DNA of 64,000 nt from CAZFLM01 sp964519955 (GCA_964519955.1 CAZFLM010000013.1:56653-120652); one strand, 5' to 3'; counted from the stretch's first letter, positions 1 through 8,543 are shown. Made by a program: numbers and translations. The notes: generated by a model not told the origin, from the letters alone.

Positions 1-1
1 G

Positions 2-361
2 ATGCTGGAGAACTCCGTGTACTCCGTAATCTCGCCCGAGGGCTGCGCGTCGATCCTCTGGTACGACAAGACCCGCGCGGCGGACGCGGCCCAGGCCCTG
101 AAGCTGACGGCGGAGAACGCGGTGCGCTTCGGCATCGTGGACGAGATCCTGCCGGAGCCCCTCGGCGGCGCCCACCGCGACCCGCTGGCCATGGCGGCCA
201 CGGTCAAGGAGGCGCTGCTGCGCCACCTCGGCGAGCTGCGCGCCGAGACCGTCGAGACCCTGGTCGACCGGCGCTACGCACGCCTACGCCAGATCGGCGT
301 GTTCCATGAGGCGTGGGCGGAGGCTGAGGACGAGGTAGACATCGAGGCGGAGACGGAGTAG
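2..361 (+). CDS. accA: Acetyl-CoA carboxylase carboxyltransferase subunit alpha, 3' part
   Basis: The last 119 residues of AccA, which with AccD transfers the carboxyl group from biotin to acetyl-CoA in fatty-acid synthesis (cytoplasmic). The stretch SVISPEGCASILW near the start and the later GIVDEILPEPLGGAHRD block are strongly conserved in AccA. The family is about 320 aa, so roughly two thirds of the gene lies to the left of the window; the first Met seen here is internal. The acidic C-terminal tail is unremarkable. The stop TAG faces the stop of the convergent next gene across a short gap, and the two stops form the base of a small inverted repeat. Confidence 0.95.
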   Translation: MLENSVYSVISPEGCASILWYDKTRAADAAQALKLTAENAVRFGIVDEILPEPLGGAHRDPLAMAATVKEALLRHLGELRAETVETLVDRRYARLRQIGVFHEAWAEAEDEVDIEAETE

Positions 362-387
362 GACGACTTCTGAGGCAACTGCACGTT

Positions 388-861
388 CTACGCCTGCTTG
401 TACTCGAACTGCCCTCCATGGATCTTGAAGTCCCGGACGCGGTTGGCATACACCCCAATGTAGCCGACGCGCACCATCGCGTCCACCTGTTCCATCAGGT
501 CGAACAGCTCGCGATGGAGTTCTTCGCTCTCCTCATCGGTCAGGTCGGCCTGGTCGGTGAGCGCCCAGAGCGCTTCGACCCGATCGAGGATGCCGCGGTG
601 CTTCTCGAACGCGGGAAGCGGATGGAACCTGCCGTAGTCCCAGGGCATGTCGTACCCCTGCCACTCCAGGTAGCCGACCTCCTCGCCGTCGATAATGAGC
701 CGGGGGCTCTCCGAGGGACGAATGTGCGGCCGCCGCCAGCGTCGCGCGTCGGCGGCAAGGCCCCGGAGGAACGCGACCTCGTGCTTGAGAGGTCTCTGCT
801 TGGCGGCCTCGGCGCGGCGCTCGCGCACCCTCGTCATCTGGCATGCCAGCCACCTCAGCAT
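388..861 (-). CDS. Hypothetical protein, 157 aa
   Basis: Not recognised. The protein is charged and helix-rich: an Arg/Glu-rich N-terminus, then a middle containing PRLIIDGEEVGYLEWQG and an acidic helical segment, ending FKIHGGQFEYKQA. It has no signal peptide or membrane segment, so it is probably cytoplasmic. The Met chosen (MLRWLACQ) lies 32 bp after the stop of the upstream CocE-like gene on the same strand, so cotranscription is likely. A longer in-frame reading exists upstream but lies inside the CocE gene and has a shadow-like composition. Function unknown. Confidence 0.6.
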   Translation of the reverse strand: MLRWLACQMTRVRERRAEAAKQRPLKHEVAFLRGLAADARRWRRPHIRPSESPRLIIDGEEVGYLEWQGYDMPWDYGRFHPLPAFEKHRGILDRVEALWALTDQADLTDEESEELHRELFDLMEQVDAMVRVGYIGVYANRVRDFKIHGGQFEYKQA

Positions 862-893
862 CGTCGGCCTCCGCTTCGGCCTGCTGCCCCCAA

Positions 894-2549
894 CTACCCC
901 GGCCCCAGCCGGACCCTCGCCACCACAGGCAGCACGATCCGTGACGGGCGCCTGGCGTCCACGTACACCGTGTTGGTGGCTACCTTCGTCTCGCTGTTCG
1001 CGCGGAAGGGGGCGCCCGTGTTCGGGTTCGGGTCCCAGCCCGGCGCGTCGCTGGACGTCACCTGCACGCGCAGCCTGTGGCCCTTGTTGAACACGATGCT
1101 CGTCGACCACAGGTCGATGACGAAGCGGTACGGCTTGCCCGGCGTGAGCAGGCGCTCCTTGTCGAAGCCCTCGTGGAAGCGCGCCCGCAGGATGCCCTCG
1201 CACACGTTGTACGACCGGCCATCCGGGTACACGTCACAGAGCTTCGCCACGAAGTCCGTGTCGCGGCAGTCGCTCGACGCCCACAGCTCCACCCGCACGC
1301 GGCCTGTGACCTCGACGGGCTTCTCCAGCGTCGCGGTGCTGAACACCAGCACGTCCGGGCGCGCCTCGACGGTCTTCTGGTCCATCGGCCCGGCGGGAAT
1401 GGTGAGCTGAGGCCCGCCGAGCGTGGGGCATGGGTCGGCGGGGTCGTAGCCGAACGTCAGCGGCCTGGCGGTCGTGGTCGGTGCGGTCCACGAGAGCGAG
1501 CGGTCGGAGTTCAGGTAGAGCGGCGTGGAGGTCGATTCGGGCGGCCAGGCGTCTGCCGTGTGCCACTCGTTGCCGGGCGCGTTGGGGTCGCTCGTGTCGC
1601 CCATCGTGTAGTAGGTGACAGCGGCCTCCTTCTCGATGCCCGTGTCCTCGCCCTTCAGGTAGTGGTTGAACCAGCGGAAGGCGTCGGCCACGTTGTTGGG
1701 CGGCTGCTTCGCGTTGGGGAACTGCAGCTCGCCCGCCTTCTCCGCGAGGATGCCATGCGTCCACGGCCCCATCACCAGCTTCTGCGTGCCGCGCGCGCCC
1801 GGGCCGCCCTTCGTCTGGTACCCGGTGAAGCTGTCGATCGTCCCCTGGCAGAAGATGTCGTACCAGCCGCCGACGTGGATCGCCGGCCACTTCACCTTCT
1901 GCCACCTACCCTCGAGCGTGCGCGCCTTCCAGTACGCGTCGTACGTCGGGTGGCTCTGCCAGAGCTTGAGACCCTCCGGGCTGTGCTGGGAGACGCGCAC
2001 CCAGTCCTCGATGAGCGACTTGCGCCACGCGCCGCCGGGGTAGACCATGTCCAGGTACCCGTCCGGCGCGCCGACGTGGATCTGCTGCACGGCGATATTC
2101 GGCGAGCCGGCGCCCGCGAGCAGGAGCTGCGTGATGCCGAGGGCCGAGCCGCCCATCGTGCCGATCTTCCCGTTGCACCAGGGCTGCTTCAGGATCCACT
2201 TCACGGTGTCGTAGCCATCCCAGTGGTCCGCGAACCCGTCGCCCTCGAATGCCATGCCGACGCCCTCGGACTTGGAGCGGCCGCGCGTGTCCTGGATGAC
2301 GACCGCGTACCCGGCCTTGGCTGTCCCCTGCCCGATGTCCTGCCCGGCGGTCTTGTCGTAGGGCGTGCGGAGGAGCACGACAGGGCAGCGCCCGCCGCCC
2401 GACGGCAGGTACACGTCCGTAGCCAGGCGCACCCCGTCACGCATGGCGACCATCTCCGTGCGCTTCGTGGGCTGCTGGGCCGCGGCAACGAGCCAGAGCC
2501 CGAACGCTGCCACAACGGACAGCACGATCCACCTACGGATCATCGGCAC
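894..2549 (-). CDS. Secreted CocE/NonD family hydrolase (peptidase S15-like)
   Basis: 551 aa alpha/beta-hydrolase of the X-Pro dipeptidyl-peptidase/cocaine-esterase group. An N-terminal signal peptide (about residues 1-24, ending VAAAQQ) points to export. The nucleophile elbow GGSALG puts the catalytic Ser at 135, GGWYD gives the likely Asp at 231, and GPWTHG gives the His at 265. The C-terminal third (from about residue 390) is the jelly-roll PepX_C domain (KPVEVTGRVRVELWASSD, then RLRVQVTSSDAPGWDPNPNTG). The length is normal. It sits first of two leftward genes. Substrate (ester, amide or Xaa-Pro peptide) cannot be told from sequence. Confidence 0.9.
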   Translation of the reverse strand: MPMIRRWIVLSVVAAFGLWLVAAAQQPTKRTEMVAMRDGVRLATDVYLPSGGGRCPVVLLRTPYDKTAGQDIGQGTAKAGYAVVIQDTRGRSKSEGVGMAFEGDGFADHWDGYDTVKWILKQPWCNGKIGTMGGSALGITQLLLAGAGSPNIAVQQIHVGAPDGYLDMVYPGGAWRKSLIEDWVRVSQHSPEGLKLWQSHPTYDAYWKARTLEGRWQKVKWPAIHVGGWYDIFCQGTIDSFTGYQTKGGPGARGTQKLVMGPWTHGILAEKAGELQFPNAKQPPNNVADAFRWFNHYLKGEDTGIEKEAAVTYYTMGDTSDPNAPGNEWHTADAWPPESTSTPLYLNSDRSLSWTAPTTTARPLTFGYDPADPCPTLGGPQLTIPAGPMDQKTVEARPDVLVFSTATLEKPVEVTGRVRVELWASSDCRDTDFVAKLCDVYPDGRSYNVCEGILRARFHEGFDKERLLTPGKPYRFVIDLWSTSIVFNKGHRLRVQVTSSDAPGWDPNPNTGAPFRANSETKVATNTVYVDARRPSRIVLPVVARVRLGPG

Positions 2550-2640
2550 GCTCCTTCCGGGAGGTGTGGTGCGAAGCGGCGGGGGCGAGGGGCGCCAGCC
2601 CGATCCGCCCCGGATGGCGTACGAACGCGTCGGCGCGACC

Positions 2641-2853
2641 TCAGGGCGAGGAAGCGCGCATCACCGTGCGCAGTGCGGCGTTCACCGATTCGTCCGTGGG
2701 AAACGCCGCGCGGACGTCAGGATCGAGCAGCGCGAGGTTCGTCCCGCTGCGGTAGGCGGCGTAATGCTTGCCGCGCACCCCGTTTGTCAGCACGGTGGCG
2801 TCATAGTCCGCCCGCATCTCGTCGCCGGGTCGTGTCGTCTCTGTGTCACTCAT
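2641..2853 (-). CDS. Putative antitoxin partner of BrnT
   Basis: 70 aa. It carries the pattern YDATVLTNGVRGKHYAAYRSG then TNLALLDPDVRAAFPTDESVNAALR, as in small antitoxins encoded next to BrnT-family toxins (often starting MRAEYDFS..VRGK and containing LDPDV..FP..SVNEALR). The start codon overlaps the end of the toxin gene by 8 bp, the usual toxin-first arrangement. It would bind and neutralise the toxin and co-repress the operon; the C-terminal part looks like a short ribbon-helix-helix segment. The assignment rests on pattern and neighbour. Confidence 0.75.
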   Translation of the reverse strand: MSDTETTRPGDEMRADYDATVLTNGVRGKHYAAYRSGTNLALLDPDVRAAFPTDESVNAALRTVMRASSP

Positions 2854-3118
2854 AGAGCCTGCGTTCCGAGGGAGTTGCCCGGCGGACGCTGAGTATCCGG
2901 GTCTTGCCCTCCCGGTCAGTGTGCGCGACGATAAGTAGCCGGCCCCCGCGCGAGTAGCCGATCGTTAGGAACCGGTCCTCCGCCAAGGAATGGTCCGGGT
3001 CATCAAACGTGATGGCAAGTGGGTCGCCAAACACGGTTGCCCCTTCCAGGAACGAGATACCGTGCTTGCGCCAGTTGCCCGCCGCCTTGGCTTCATCCCA
3101 CTCGAACCCCATGGCCAT
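2846..3118 (-). CDS. brnT: BrnT family toxin
   Basis: 90 aa RelE-like ribonuclease toxin. It has the BrnT signatures FEWDEAKAAGNWRKHGISF, ATVFGDPLA, and the terminal TRILSVRRATPSERRLYE. In studied BrnTA systems the toxin cleaves RNA and arrests growth. I chose the MAMGFEWDE start because a promoter (TTGTCG, 17 bp, TATACT) lies just upstream and would start RNA at or within a base of this ATG, giving a leaderless message. A longer reading would run further into the cellulase gene. The 5' end overlaps the 3' end of the GH5 gene by 26 bp. Confidence 0.85.
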   Translation of the reverse strand: MAMGFEWDEAKAAGNWRKHGISFLEGATVFGDPLAITFDDPDHSLAEDRFLTIGYSRGGRLLIVAHTDREGKTRILSVRRATPSERRLYE

Positions 3119-4982
3119 GTCGAGTATATCCTCGAACGATGCGCGCGACAAGCCTTCGGCGCTCCCACTCCGTCTCCGTGAACGTCTTCGGGTCCACCGT
3201 GTCGAGTACCTTGAACTCGGTGATCTGCTGCTCCATGAACACCTGGCCGTCGCGCTTCAGCACAACCTTCATGGCCTTCTTGATACCCGCCGCGTCGCGG
3301 TAGTCGCTGTAGAGGGTGTCCTGCTCGAACTCCTGGCCCATGAAGCCCGCCACCGTTGCCACCAGCCGCACGGGCAGGCCGCTCGCCTTGTCGAAGTACA
3401 GCGTGAAGACCTTCTTGTCCGGCTCGGTGACCCGAACCCCGGCGGCCGGCTTCCCCTCCACCGTGGCGTCGGCGACGGACGCGAGCGTGTACCCGGCGCC
3501 CTTCAGCGGCACGATCAGCACCGGCGCCAGAGCGAGAAGCACCGAGCGCTTCTCGCTGGCCAACTCGTCGGCGCGCATGTCCGTCCGGTTGCCGCCGAAG
3601 ACGCGCACTCCCTTGTCGCCCAACAGCACGGTGACACCCTTCATCTTGTTCCCGCCGAACTCGCCCTCGAACTCCTGCCGCATGCTGCCGAGGCCCTGGT
3701 ATACCACCGACGTCGCGACCTCGCTCGTGTTGGGCCCGAAGGTCATCTTGGACTTGGCCTTCCACGAGACCGCCTTGATCCTCGACAGCGCCTCGTCCCC
3801 GCCCAGCGCCGCGATGGCCTTCGCGAGGACGGCCGGGGCCACCTGCGGGACGGAAGGACCGGCGGGCGCCTGGTCCGGTGTCTCGGCGGTCGCCACGTAG
3901 CGCGGCAGCGTCCCGGCCAGCGCCTGCTTGACGAAGACGCCGAAGTCCGGCGTGGGGGTGTAGTTCCAGTCCGAGACGAGCGTCGGGCCGGCGCTGACAT
4001 GCAGGTCCCAAGCGGTCCAGTGCCACTTGTTGTCCTGGAGCCCCTGCAGAATCTGGCGCACCCACTGCTCGCCGCGCGACCGCCGCCCGAAGCCCCCGCC
4101 CGCGCCGAACTCGCCCACGAGGATGGGGACCTTGGCCGCCGCCCGCTTCATCTTGGCCACCCACTGCTCCGGCGTGTCGCCCTTCATCGGGTAGTTGTGG
4201 TTCGCGTAGATGACGCCCAGGCCCTTGCGGTCGGCCAGCGCCTTGCCCTCGAGGAAGCCCGACATGTCGTAAGCCCAGTCCAGCCCGCCCACCACGACCA
4301 CGTTCCGCGCGCCCGTCGCACGCACCGTGTCGAGCAGCTTCTGCATCCCCACGGCCTCGTAGGTCTTGGTGTAGTTGCGCTGGCGGTCGCTCTCCGTCAC
4401 CGGGCCGCCGTTCAGCCACACGTCCCACGTCACGTCGTGCGGCTCGTTGTAGAGGTCGAAGAGGACGGCGGGGTGGTTCTTGTACGCCGCGGCGCACTCC
4501 TTCCAGAACGCCACGCTGTTCCGGTCGGGCATCGAGTGCTGGCCGATCTGCTGCCCCCACTCGCCGGCGTTCGACCAGTGGAGGTCCAGGATGACGTAAG
4601 CGCCGAGCGAAGCGCAGGTGTCGACCACCTGTTTCACCAGGGCGCGGTAGGCCTTGCCCTCGTCCTTCTGCTCAGGCACCTTGCCGAACCAGCGGTCCTG
4701 CGCCAGGGGCACGCGGACGACATTGCACTTCCACTCCCGGATGGCCACCTTCACCGTCTGCAGGATGTGCCCCTCGCCGTCGCTGGTCCACTCCATGCTG
4801 GCCGCGTTCACGCCGCGCAGCCAGACCGGCCGGTTCTTGGCATCGAGGAGGCGGTTGCCGACAACCTTGAGCGGGAGCAGCGGCGGGGCCGTGCGGGTCT
4901 GCGCGGGGGACGGCGAGGTGATGGCGCTTGCGGCGGCGAGGAGGAGGACAGCTATCAGGAACGTGCGGCGTAGGGAGATCAT
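3093..4982 (-). CDS. Secreted GH5-type cellulase with C-terminal lipoprotein-sorting-like domain
   Basis: 629 aa. A signal peptide (1-28) is followed by a GH5 catalytic domain (about 38-350): LRGVNAASMEW, HWSNAGEWG, acid/base Glu180 in LYNEPHD and nucleophile Glu291 in LVGEFGAG. A separate domain from about 375 to 605 (AIAALGGDEALSRIKAVSWKAK, then YFDKASGLPVRLV) resembles the LolA/outer-membrane lipoprotein-sorting fold often appended to secreted enzymes. It would cleave beta-1,4-glucan or mannan outside the cytoplasm. The architecture is unusual in joining a glycosidase to a lipid-binding-like fold. The 3' end overlaps brnT. Confidence 0.88.
   Translation of the reverse strand: MISLRRTFLIAVLLLAAASAITSPSPAQTRTAPPLLPLKVVGNRLLDAKNRPVWLRGVNAASMEWTSDGEGHILQTVKVAIREWKCNVVRVPLAQDRWFGKVPEQKDEGKAYRALVKQVVDTCASLGAYVILDLHWSNAGEWGQQIGQHSMPDRNSVAFWKECAAAYKNHPAVLFDLYNEPHDVTWDVWLNGGPVTESDRQRNYTKTYEAVGMQKLLDTVRATGARNVVVVGGLDWAYDMSGFLEGKALADRKGLGVIYANHNYPMKGDTPEQWVAKMKRAAAKVPILVGEFGAGGGFGRRSRGEQWVRQILQGLQDNKWHWTAWDLHVSAGPTLVSDWNYTPTPDFGVFVKQALAGTLPRYVATAETPDQAPAGPSVPQVAPAVLAKAIAALGGDEALSRIKAVSWKAKSKMTFGPNTSEVATSVVYQGLGSMRQEFEGEFGGNKMKGVTVLLGDKGVRVFGGNRTDMRADELASEKRSVLLALAPVLIVPLKGAGYTLASVADATVEGKPAAGVRVTEPDKKVFTLYFDKASGLPVRLVATVAGFMGQEFEQDTLYSDYRDAAGIKKAMKVVLKRDGQVFMEQQITEFKVLDTVDPKTFTETEWERRRLVARIVRGYTRHGHGVRVG
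3124..3152 (-). promoter_or_regulatory. Putative sigma70 promoter of the BrnT toxin-antitoxin pair
   Basis: On the minus strand TTGTCG is followed after 17 bp by TATACT. It lies inside the 3' coding end of the upstream cellulase gene, so the TA pair would have its own promoter, and transcription would begin essentially at the toxin ATG. Confidence 0.45.
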
Positions 4983-5079
4983 GGCTCACTGGCTCCTTCC
5001 CTGTTCGGTGGACTGCCTACTGGATGCTTCTTCCCCCAACGCCCGCCAGGTTCCTGCATGGCTGCAGGCGCACGACAAA

Positions 5080-5125
5080 CGCATCGGGGGCGGGAACGGC
5101 TCGCGGCCGCCCCACCCCCGATGCG
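5080..5125 (-). terminator. Hairpin downstream of the phosphofructokinase gene
   Basis: Perfect 11-bp arms (CGCATCGGGGG and CCCCCGATGCG) lie 20 nt past the stop on the minus strand. A short T-rich stretch (TTTGT) follows in that direction. It is probably a transcription terminator, although the U-tract is weak. Confidence 0.45.
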
Positions 5126-5145
5126 TACAGCGTCACGCGTCTTGG

Positions 5146-6801
5146 TTACGCGCCCTTCTCCAACGCCAGCGTCCTGGTCGGCTGGTCGGCGACCTCGGTC
5201 GGGCCGAAGTACTGGATGGGGCCTGGGAAGACGTACTGGTCGCCCAACGCCCACGCCTCACGGCCGGCGGCGAACTCGGCGAACGGCTTGCCCGCCAGGT
5301 CCACCAGCGCCTTCTTGATGACCGGCGTCGGCTTGCCCTTGCGGATCTCCATGTTCAGCATCATCGTGACCGGCGTGCCGCCCGCCACCCACTCGTCGGC
5401 GGGCTTGATGGTGTTGCGCACGTTCGCGGTGTAGCCGGTGAGGCCCGCGCGGACGAGCTGCGCCGCGGCATAGCCCAGCGAGTAGCAGTAGTCGGCGTCG
5501 AAGTTCGACGGAGCGGCGCAGCGGCCTTCGTAGCCGAAGAAGTGCGAGAGCGGCGCGAACTTGGCGTCCGTCTTGCCCTCGGCCTTCAGGTACGCGATGC
5601 GGTCCGACACGAGGTCGATGAGCAGGCGCTCGGTCTCGACCTGCGAGAGCGGCACGTTGCCATGGTTGTCGCGCTTCAGCAGCACTTCCTGGGCGTCGAC
5701 GGGCAGGGAGCCGTACACCTTGGCGCTCTGGGCGCTCAGGCGGCCGGTGACGAACTGCGCGCGCTCGGAGTGGTCGGGCAGCCCGTGGATGTAGGCCTCG
5801 TGCTCGCCGAGGATGTTGCTCAACTCGTCGATGGTGGTCTTAATGTCGGAGATGAACTCGACCAGACCCTCGGGCACGAGCAGCACGCCGTAGTTCTTGC
5901 CGTCGGCCGCGCGCCTGGTCACCACGTCCGCGATGTAGGTGACGATCTCGTCGAGTGTGGTGCCCTTGGCGGCGACTTCCTCGGAGATGAGCGTGATATT
6001 GGGGTGCGTCTGCAGCGCGCACTCGAGCGCCACGTGGCTGGCGGCGCGGCCCATCAGGCGGACGAAGTGCCAGTACTTCACGGCGGAGGTGGCGTCGCGC
6101 TCGATGTTGCCGATCAGCTCGGAGTAGGTCTTGGCGCACGTATCGAAGCCGAACGAGGTCTCGATCTGCTCGTTCTTCATGTCGCCGTCGATGGTCTTGG
6201 GCACGCCGACGACCACGGTCTTGGAGCCCTGAGCCTTGAGGTACTCGGCCAGGACGGCAGCGTTGGTGTTCGAGTCGTCGCCGCCGATGATGACGAGGCC
6301 GTCGAGACCCAGGTCCTCGCAGTTCTTCTTGCAGGCGGCCAGATCCTCGGGCTTCTCGATCTTGTCGCGCCCGCTCATGATCATGTCGAAGCCACCGGTG
6401 TTGCGGTACGCGGCGATGAAGTCGGCGGTCAGCTCGCGGTACTTGCCCTTGATGACGCCGCCCGGGCCTTTGAGGAAGCCGTAGAGCTTGCTGTCGGCGT
6501 TGGCGGCCTTGAGCGCGTCGAAGAGCCCGGCGATGACGTTGTGGCCGCCCGGAGCCTGGCCGCCCGAGAGCACGACGCCGATGGTGAGCGGGGCGGTGCT
6601 CAGGTTGCCCGTGCCCTCGACGAGGGTGGCAACCGGCTGGCCGTAGGTGTTCGGGAACAGCTCGCGGATCTGCTCGGCATCCGTGGCGGGGGCGGTGGCC
6701 GCGCCGAGTTCGACGCAGACGCTGGAAGCGCGCAAGGCGCGCGGCAGCTTCGGCTGGTACGAAGCGCGCGCGGCCTGCAGCGCGGAAATGTCGCTACCCA
6801 T
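5146..6801 (-). CDS. pfp: Pyrophosphate-dependent 6-phosphofructokinase, long (PFP beta-like) form
   Basis: 551 aa. Phosphorylates fructose 6-phosphate with PPi (reversibly) in glycolysis, in the cytoplasm. The Mg/phosphate site reads GGDDSNTNAA (173-182) and the catalytic loop reads PKTIDGD (201-207). The second Asp of GGDD and the Lys of PKTIDGD mark PPi rather than ATP use (ATP enzymes have GGDGS and PGTIDND). The length fits the long beta-type PPi enzymes, not the ~320 aa bacterial PFK. The start MGSDIS was chosen because an AGGAGA box lies upstream and translation beyond it looks random. Nothing in the sequence suggests an allosteric partner subunit. Confidence 0.93.
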   Translation of the reverse strand: MGSDISALQAARASYQPKLPRALRASSVCVELGAATAPATDAEQIRELFPNTYGQPVATLVEGTGNLSTAPLTIGVVLSGGQAPGGHNVIAGLFDALKAANADSKLYGFLKGPGGVIKGKYRELTADFIAAYRNTGGFDMIMSGRDKIEKPEDLAACKKNCEDLGLDGLVIIGGDDSNTNAAVLAEYLKAQGSKTVVVGVPKTIDGDMKNEQIETSFGFDTCAKTYSELIGNIERDATSAVKYWHFVRLMGRAASHVALECALQTHPNITLISEEVAAKGTTLDEIVTYIADVVTRRAADGKNYGVLLVPEGLVEFISDIKTTIDELSNILGEHEAYIHGLPDHSERAQFVTGRLSAQSAKVYGSLPVDAQEVLLKRDNHGNVPLSQVETERLLIDLVSDRIAYLKAEGKTDAKFAPLSHFFGYEGRCAAPSNFDADYCYSLGYAAAQLVRAGLTGYTANVRNTIKPADEWVAGGTPVTMMLNMEIRKGKPTPVIKKALVDLAGKPFAEFAAGREAWALGDQYVFPGPIQYFGPTEVADQPTRTLALEKGA

Positions 6802-6908
6802 GTGGCTTGTCAGTCTCCTGGAAAGTGTTCGTCCGCCCCATCGAAGCGTGGAGCGAGGGCCACGAATAGTATGGCACACCTCGCGAGAAGGGGGTTCCGG
6901 AAGTACAA

Positions 6909-6932
6909 GGGGAGCGCCCGAAGACGCCCCCC
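6909..6932 (-). terminator. UUCG-tetraloop hairpin downstream of the tryptophanase-family gene
   Basis: Read on the minus strand, GGGGGGCGUC and GGCGCUCCCC pair over ten base pairs (two G-U wobbles) closed by a C(UUCG)G tetraloop, about 30 nt after the stop codon. UUCG loops are typical of intrinsic terminators. The downstream U content is modest. Confidence 0.55.
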
Positions 6933-6960
6933 TCTGCAACACGGCCACGGCAAGGCGCGG

Positions 6961-8418
6961 CTAGCAGGCGTCGCCGAACTCCTTCTTGAACGCCTCCGCC
7001 AGCTTGCGGCCCCAATCGTCGATGGCTTCCATGCGGCCGAAGAAGAAGCGCAGGACCGGGGGCTCCTCGATGAAGCGCAGGCCGCCGACCAGATCGCGGT
7101 TCGCCAGCAGCCACTTCAGGCGGTCGGTGACGTACTCCATGTGGGCCATCGTGTAGACGCGGCGCGGCACGGCCAGGCGCGCGAGTTCGATGTCCGAGGG
7201 CACGTCGTTGCCGTCCTTGTCGCGGTCCATCGACACGGTGCCGCGCTCCATGCCGCGCGCGCCGGAGACCAGGTAGATGGCGGCCACGAGCGAGCCGGCG
7301 GGGTACTGGGTCTGCGGGATGTGCGGTAGGAACTTCATCGCGTCGACGTGGCCCGCGAGGCCGCCGGGAGGCGTGACCGCCGGAATGCCCGCGGCGACCA
7401 TGCCCTCGACGAAGTACTGGATGAGGTCGGCCGAGCTGCTCGCCACCTCGTACTCCACCATCTCGCGGATGCCGACCGCCATGGCCTCGACTTCCTTCGA
7501 CGACATGCCGCCGTAGGTGAGGAAGCCCTCGTACACGGGCAGCCAGGGCTTGATGCGGTTGAACAGCTCCGTGTCGTTCGTGGCGATGAATCCGCCGCGG
7601 ACGCAGGTGCTCTTGCGGCCGGAGAGGTAGAGGATGTCCGCCTGGGCAACCATCTCGCGCAGGATGTCCTCGGTCGACGCGTCGGCGTACTCGGCCTCGC
7701 GGCGCTTGATGAAGTACATGTTCTCGGAGATCAAGCTGCCGTCGAGGACCAGCGGGATGCCATGCTGGTTCGCGATGCGGCGCACATCCTTGAGGTTCGC
7801 CATCGAGAACGGCTGGCCGCCGATCAGGTTGGTGGTCGCCTCCATGCGGATGAAGGCGATGCGATCGGCGCCGTGCTCGTCGATGGCCTTCTGGAGCTTG
7901 TCCAGGTCCATGTTGCCCTTGAATGGCACACTGCTCGCCGTGTTGAGGGCCTCGTCCGTACACAGCTCCAGCACGGTGCCACCGGCCAGGTCGATGTGGG
8001 CCTTCGTGGTGGTGAAGTGGTAGTTGGTGATGACGTAGTCGCCGGGCTTCACGAAGACACGCGCCAGCAGGTTCTCGGCCGCGCGGCCCTGGTGGACAGG
8101 CAGCACGAGGCTGAGCCCTAGCACGTCCTTGACCGCGTCGACCAGCTTGTAGTAGCTCTCGCCGCCCGCGTACGCGTCGTCGGACACCATCATCGCGGCG
8201 AGCTGGTTGTCGCTCATCGCGTTGGTGCCGCTGTCCGTCAGCATGTCGATGAAGACATCGCGGGTGCGCAGCAGGAAGGTGTTGTAGCCCGCCTCTGTAA
8301 TCGCAGCCAAGCGCTCATCGATGGGCGCCAAGCGTGTCTTCTGGACGATGCGTACCTTGTGCATCTCAATGGGGATTTGCTTGCCGGTTGAGAGCCGAAT
8401 GTTCACTCCAGCCTCCAC
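6961..8418 (-). CDS. Tryptophanase/tyrosine phenol-lyase family PLP enzyme
   Basis: 485 aa beta-eliminating lyase of the TnaA/Tpl family, which splits tryptophan or tyrosine to indole or phenol, pyruvate and ammonia. Visible landmarks: TDSGTNAMSDNQ near residue 62, VHQGRAAEN (108-115), the PLP-pyridine Asp226 in LVLDGSLISEN, and the Schiff-base Lys269 in LYLSGRKSTCVRGG. The classical DA(T/A)R motif after the Asp is replaced by DGSL, so substrate preference may differ from E. coli TnaA. A promoter (TGGTCA, 17 bp, TATACT) lies upstream and a UUCG terminator downstream, so it may be monocistronic. No tnaC-like leader or permease was seen. Confidence 0.85.
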   Translation of the reverse strand: MEAGVNIRLSTGKQIPIEMHKVRIVQKTRLAPIDERLAAITEAGYNTFLLRTRDVFIDMLTDSGTNAMSDNQLAAMMVSDDAYAGGESYYKLVDAVKDVLGLSLVLPVHQGRAAENLLARVFVKPGDYVITNYHFTTTKAHIDLAGGTVLELCTDEALNTASSVPFKGNMDLDKLQKAIDEHGADRIAFIRMEATTNLIGGQPFSMANLKDVRRIANQHGIPLVLDGSLISENMYFIKRREAEYADASTEDILREMVAQADILYLSGRKSTCVRGGFIATNDTELFNRIKPWLPVYEGFLTYGGMSSKEVEAMAVGIREMVEYEVASSSADLIQYFVEGMVAAGIPAVTPPGGLAGHVDAMKFLPHIPQTQYPAGSLVAAIYLVSGARGMERGTVSMDRDKDGNDVPSDIELARLAVPRRVYTMAHMEYVTDRLKWLLANRDLVGGLRFIEEPPVLRFFFGRMEAIDDWGRKLAEAFKKEFGDAC

Positions 8419-8466
8419 GTCTCACGACAAAAGTAACCGGCGTTGTGCGACCGCCGGTGCAGTCCG

Positions 8467-8495
8467 AGTATACCGTACTCCCAGGCAGGTGACCA
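8467..8495 (-). promoter_or_regulatory. Promoter for the tryptophanase-family gene
   Basis: Minus strand TGGTCA, 17-bp spacer, TATACT. The expected RNA start is about 40 nt before the ATG. It is back to back with the rightward promoter of the Uma2 gene. Confidence 0.5.
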
Positions 8496-8514
8496 ATGGT
8501 CCCATTGCGGGTCC

Positions 8515-8543
8515 TTGGCAGCCTCCCGAAGGGACTGTATAAT
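8515..8543 (+). promoter_or_regulatory. Strong sigma70-like promoter for the Uma2 gene
   Basis: TTGGCA, 17-bp spacer, then a perfect TATAAT. It is the best consensus match in the window. The expected RNA start is near 8550, about 38 nt before the chosen ATG. Confidence 0.7.

Noticed and set aside
1077..2855. 592-codon plus-strand frame opposite the CocE gene
   Set aside because: Low-complexity composition and no recognisable motif; the minus-strand gene is unambiguous.
4654..7329. Long open frame (891 codons) on the plus strand
   Set aside because: It lies opposite the tryptophanase, phosphofructokinase and cellulase genes; rich in Arg, Ala, Val, His without domains. Long antisense frames are expected at this GC content.
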